NCBI GenBank assembly: GCA_029204225.1
Contig: CM055106.1
Coordinates: 46,237,180 to 46,301,179, forward strand
Length of the DNA stretch: 64,000 nt
Source: Diphasiastrum complanatum
Taxonomy: Eukaryota; Streptophyta; Lycopodiopsida; Lycopodiales; Lycopodiaceae
Direction: 5' to 3'
Both the position numbers and the translations under genes were made by a program. Positions 61,891 through 64,000 of this stretch are shown piece by piece. Under the pieces are notes generated by a model. The model saw nothing but the letters and a program-made list of their open reading frames with translations. It did not search any database and was not told the origin of the DNA. Position 1 is the stretch's first letter, and each line of letters opens with the position of its first letter.

Positions 61891-62880
61891 TGTTAGATGT
61901 AGTACACACTGATATTGGACAGTAACAATATAGAGGTAGAACTGCAAAAGATCTTGTTGATTGTGGAATCCTTTTTTATGAATCAATGTACATTCTTGAT
62001 ATAAAAGAAAAATTTGGACAAATAGTCCCAATTCCATTACCTAGTTTTAGAAGTGATGGATGGTTGCTCCAGATGCTACAGTATCAGAATCATTTCATTG
62101 CAAGCTATATAATGATATAAAAATTGCATTAAAGATAAGCACAAGTTAAAAAACAGTCTCATTAAGTTGGTTTATTTCTTTGAATATATTTGTAGATTTC
62201 TTTTCAAGTGTCAATGTACACAAAATCCCAACAATGTTTGTATGCAAAAATTTATCAGATAGTTTATAATCTGAACTTATGGATGAAGGTTGGACAAAAT
62301 ATCAGATGGAGAAAAAGAATGTAGAATTAAAATGTCTTCCATGTGCTTTTGCTATCAAATAGAACAACAAATGTTGAGCTTATGCTTCCATTATCAAAGA
62401 TGAAAAAAAATCAAAAGTAAATGGGTGCCACTCGATCAAGACTTGGAAGCAAGTGGACATTCTAAACGAAAAAATATTAAAATAATATATATACAATGAT
62501 GAAGATTGGAACTTAGATTACATCAAGCAAGAACTGTTGCTCCTACAAGATGATATACTTTCAAACTTCAGATTCATTTTAAATGGTAAACTGGTAAGTA
62601 ACTATAAACACTCTATTCTTTATGTATAATTTCTTTCAAAAATTGCTCGTATAATCTTTATACTGAATGTAACATACTTTGTGTTAAATTTATGCAGGTA
62701 CGTAAAAGACATGAGCTTGAGATCCAATGCAGAGATATTGGCGAAGCTATCCAGTTATTCGTTGAGATTTACTATCATAAAATGAAAACAAGAATCTTGT
62801 TTTTTTTTATCAATCTAGAAAAATTGCAATCTAGTATTGTACTATGGACACAACTTGATTGTAAGAATCTATAATGATAT
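61888..62880 (+). pseudogene. Exon-like remnants of an unknown gene
   Basis: After a TGCAG at about 61887 a frame reads VLDVVHTDIGQ, one stop, then TAKDLVDCGILFYESMYILD and IVPIPLPSFRSDGWLLQ. A second block, LDYIKQELLLLQDDILSNFR, ends at a GTAAGT donor near 62594; TTATGCAG at about 62698 opens a frame VRKRHELEIQCRDIGEAIQL that keeps phase across the gap. The splice-like borders and even composition suggest decayed exons. I do not recognise the family. Confidence 0.3.
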
Positions 62881-63004
62881 CAATAAAAATCCCATAAATG
62901 GATTGTTTACATGTAAGATTGTATTTCCTTTTCTAAATGGCAATATATACACATTTACATTTGAGATCCTATTCAGTACGTTTATCTTTATTTTCTATAT
63001 CTGT

Positions 63005-63265
63005 ATCAGGAGCTGTCAAGGCAACAATTTCTTGTCTTGTAATCTCGCCTTCCTCTGTGTTAGGAAGAACTTCTAGATCTCTTTGATCGTACATGATAAG
63101 ATCTATTCTAAGCAATCTGAAAGGCTGTTAAGGCAGGAGCAACATTCTTTATAGTGCCCTCAATCTCAGGCACAAAACTTATGCCATTCTGTACAAAAGT
63201 TTTGATCAACTCTTGTTGAAATCTATACACTTCATCAGAATTGTATGGCTCAAGAGTGAATTGTC
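63005..63265 (-). pseudogene. Coding-like remnant, one frameshift
   Basis: On the minus strand one frame reads EPYNSDEVYRFQQELIKTF and PEIEGTIKNVAPALTAF, and after a one-base shift near 63120 continues RLLRIDLIMYDQRDLEVLPN and EEGEITRQEIVALTAPD. The frames join smoothly, as expected for a once-coding stretch of about 85 codons. Family not recognised. Confidence 0.35.
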
Positions 63266-63411
63266 ATTACAAACTAGGTGAATGAGTAAATAACTAACAA
63301 TCACACTAAAGAAATAAGAATCAGAATGGAAAGAACAACAAATGAACAAAATATAACCTTGTTAATATTGACATCGACCTCCCTCCTTATTTATTTTCAC
63401 AGAAAGAATAT

Positions 63412-63958
63412 TCAGGCTCCAATGCTGACCGCAACAATCAAAATGAAAATTGGAATCAATTCTGACAGGAGTATAATAATCGAAATAAAAGACATCAGCA
63501 ACATATAGCAAACCTTATTCTCATATGGAATCAAGTAGAATCTGGCCATAGGACTGCAATTGATGAAATATACAACCCTTTCAAAAGTGGCCCCTTTTGC
63601 CTTCACTGCACCCATGAAAAATGGACTGACAACAAAAACAACTCCCATGGAATCCATACTAATACTATGCCGCAAAAGTTTTTGGCCGGCTTCAACAATC
63701 ACATTTGTAATTTTTGAAGTTTTATCTTTAAGCTCTGCACAAAATTTAGGACTTAATATATAGCTTCTATTTTGAATCAGAGCCCGATTCAATGGTCAAG
63801 ATGATCTGGGGTCGCTTTTCAGGGATTACCTTAGGATGAAGTAAAGCAGTTGGCCTATGAGCATTTTTAGGGACAACCTGCTTCCTTTTCCTCCTTGAGG
63901 TAGTTGGCAGGTCTGATCTATCCAGAGACAGATATCTGGAGGTGCTGACGTTATCCAC
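63412..63958 (-). CDS. Unassigned coding-like region running to the window edge
   Basis: One minus-strand frame (63958-63767) reads SRYLSLDRSDLPTTSRRKRK and PEKRPQIILTIESGSDSK; the frame is open beyond 63958 toward the edge. The next (63792-63412) reads SPKFCAELKDKTSKITNVIV, SISMDSMGVVFVVSPFFMG and FERVVYFINCSPMARFYLIP, then becomes hydrophobic after a GTTTGC that could be a donor at 63513. They may be neighbouring exons or a frame-shifted remnant, together with 63005-63265. Function unknown. Confidence 0.3.
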
Positions 63959-64000
63959 ATGAAGACCAGAATAACGATCCCGAAGTATTTTGAGAATAAC

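Overview
This is nuclear DNA of a land plant. The two intact genes, a Rab1/RABD small GTPase and a plastid-targeted pfkB-type sugar kinase, are plant-like, contain introns with GT-AG borders, and sit in a sea of decayed LTR retrotransposons. The large share of old, nested Copia and Gypsy elements and the long introns fit a large, repeat-rich genome (fern, lycophyte or gymnosperm rather than a compact angiosperm); the species cannot be fixed from the sequence. No tRNA, rRNA or CRISPR array was found.

Layout. 1-2.6 kb: 3' part of a Tat-like Ty3/Gypsy element on the + strand (integrase tail, an extra RNase H, a coiled-coil ORF). 2.6-9.2 kb: spacer with strong strand composition swings. 9.2-10.0 kb: an integrase piece fused in frame to a gag piece. 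9.9-15.3 kb: Copia element 1 (- strand). 15.3-17.1 kb: a Gypsy integrase tail and a separate downstream ORF (- strand). 17.1-21.3 kb: Copia element 2 (+). 21.4-22.8 kb: a compound palindromic element. 22.8-26.8 kb: spacer with one candidate exon. 26.8-32.9 kb: the sugar kinase gene (- strand, five exons, 497 residues). 32.9-35.2 kb: its upstream region and tandem repeats. 35.2-39.1 kb: a chromovirus whose inside has been replaced by Copia element 4 (-). 40.1-46.2 kb: the end of Copia element 6 (+), with its LTR split by Copia element 3 (-). 46.4-52.7 kb: Copia element 5 (+), with a 3' LTR cut at a GA microsatellite. 52.9-53.5 kb: a broken DNA-methylase-like reading frame. 55.3-58.7 kb: the Rab GTPase gene (+, eight exons, 202 residues). 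59-64 kb: unrecognised spacer with exon-like remnants.

The two cellular genes have no evident functional link. The kinase acts in sugar or nucleoside phosphorylation, probably in the plastid; the Rab directs ER-to-Golgi membrane traffic. The mobile elements are all damaged. Elements 2 and 3 belong to one family with unusual LTR ends (AG...GT rather than TG...CA) and carry complementary deletions: one lacks integrase, the other lacks reverse transcriptase. Many stops are TGG to TAG or CGA to TGA changes, as expected from deamination of methylated cytosines in silenced repeats.

The most unusual items are the AG...GT family with reciprocal deletions, the double-hairpin palindrome at 21.4-22.8 kb, the extra RNase H and further ORFs downstream of Gypsy integrases, and the methylase-like pseudogene. 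None is clearly an intact new system.
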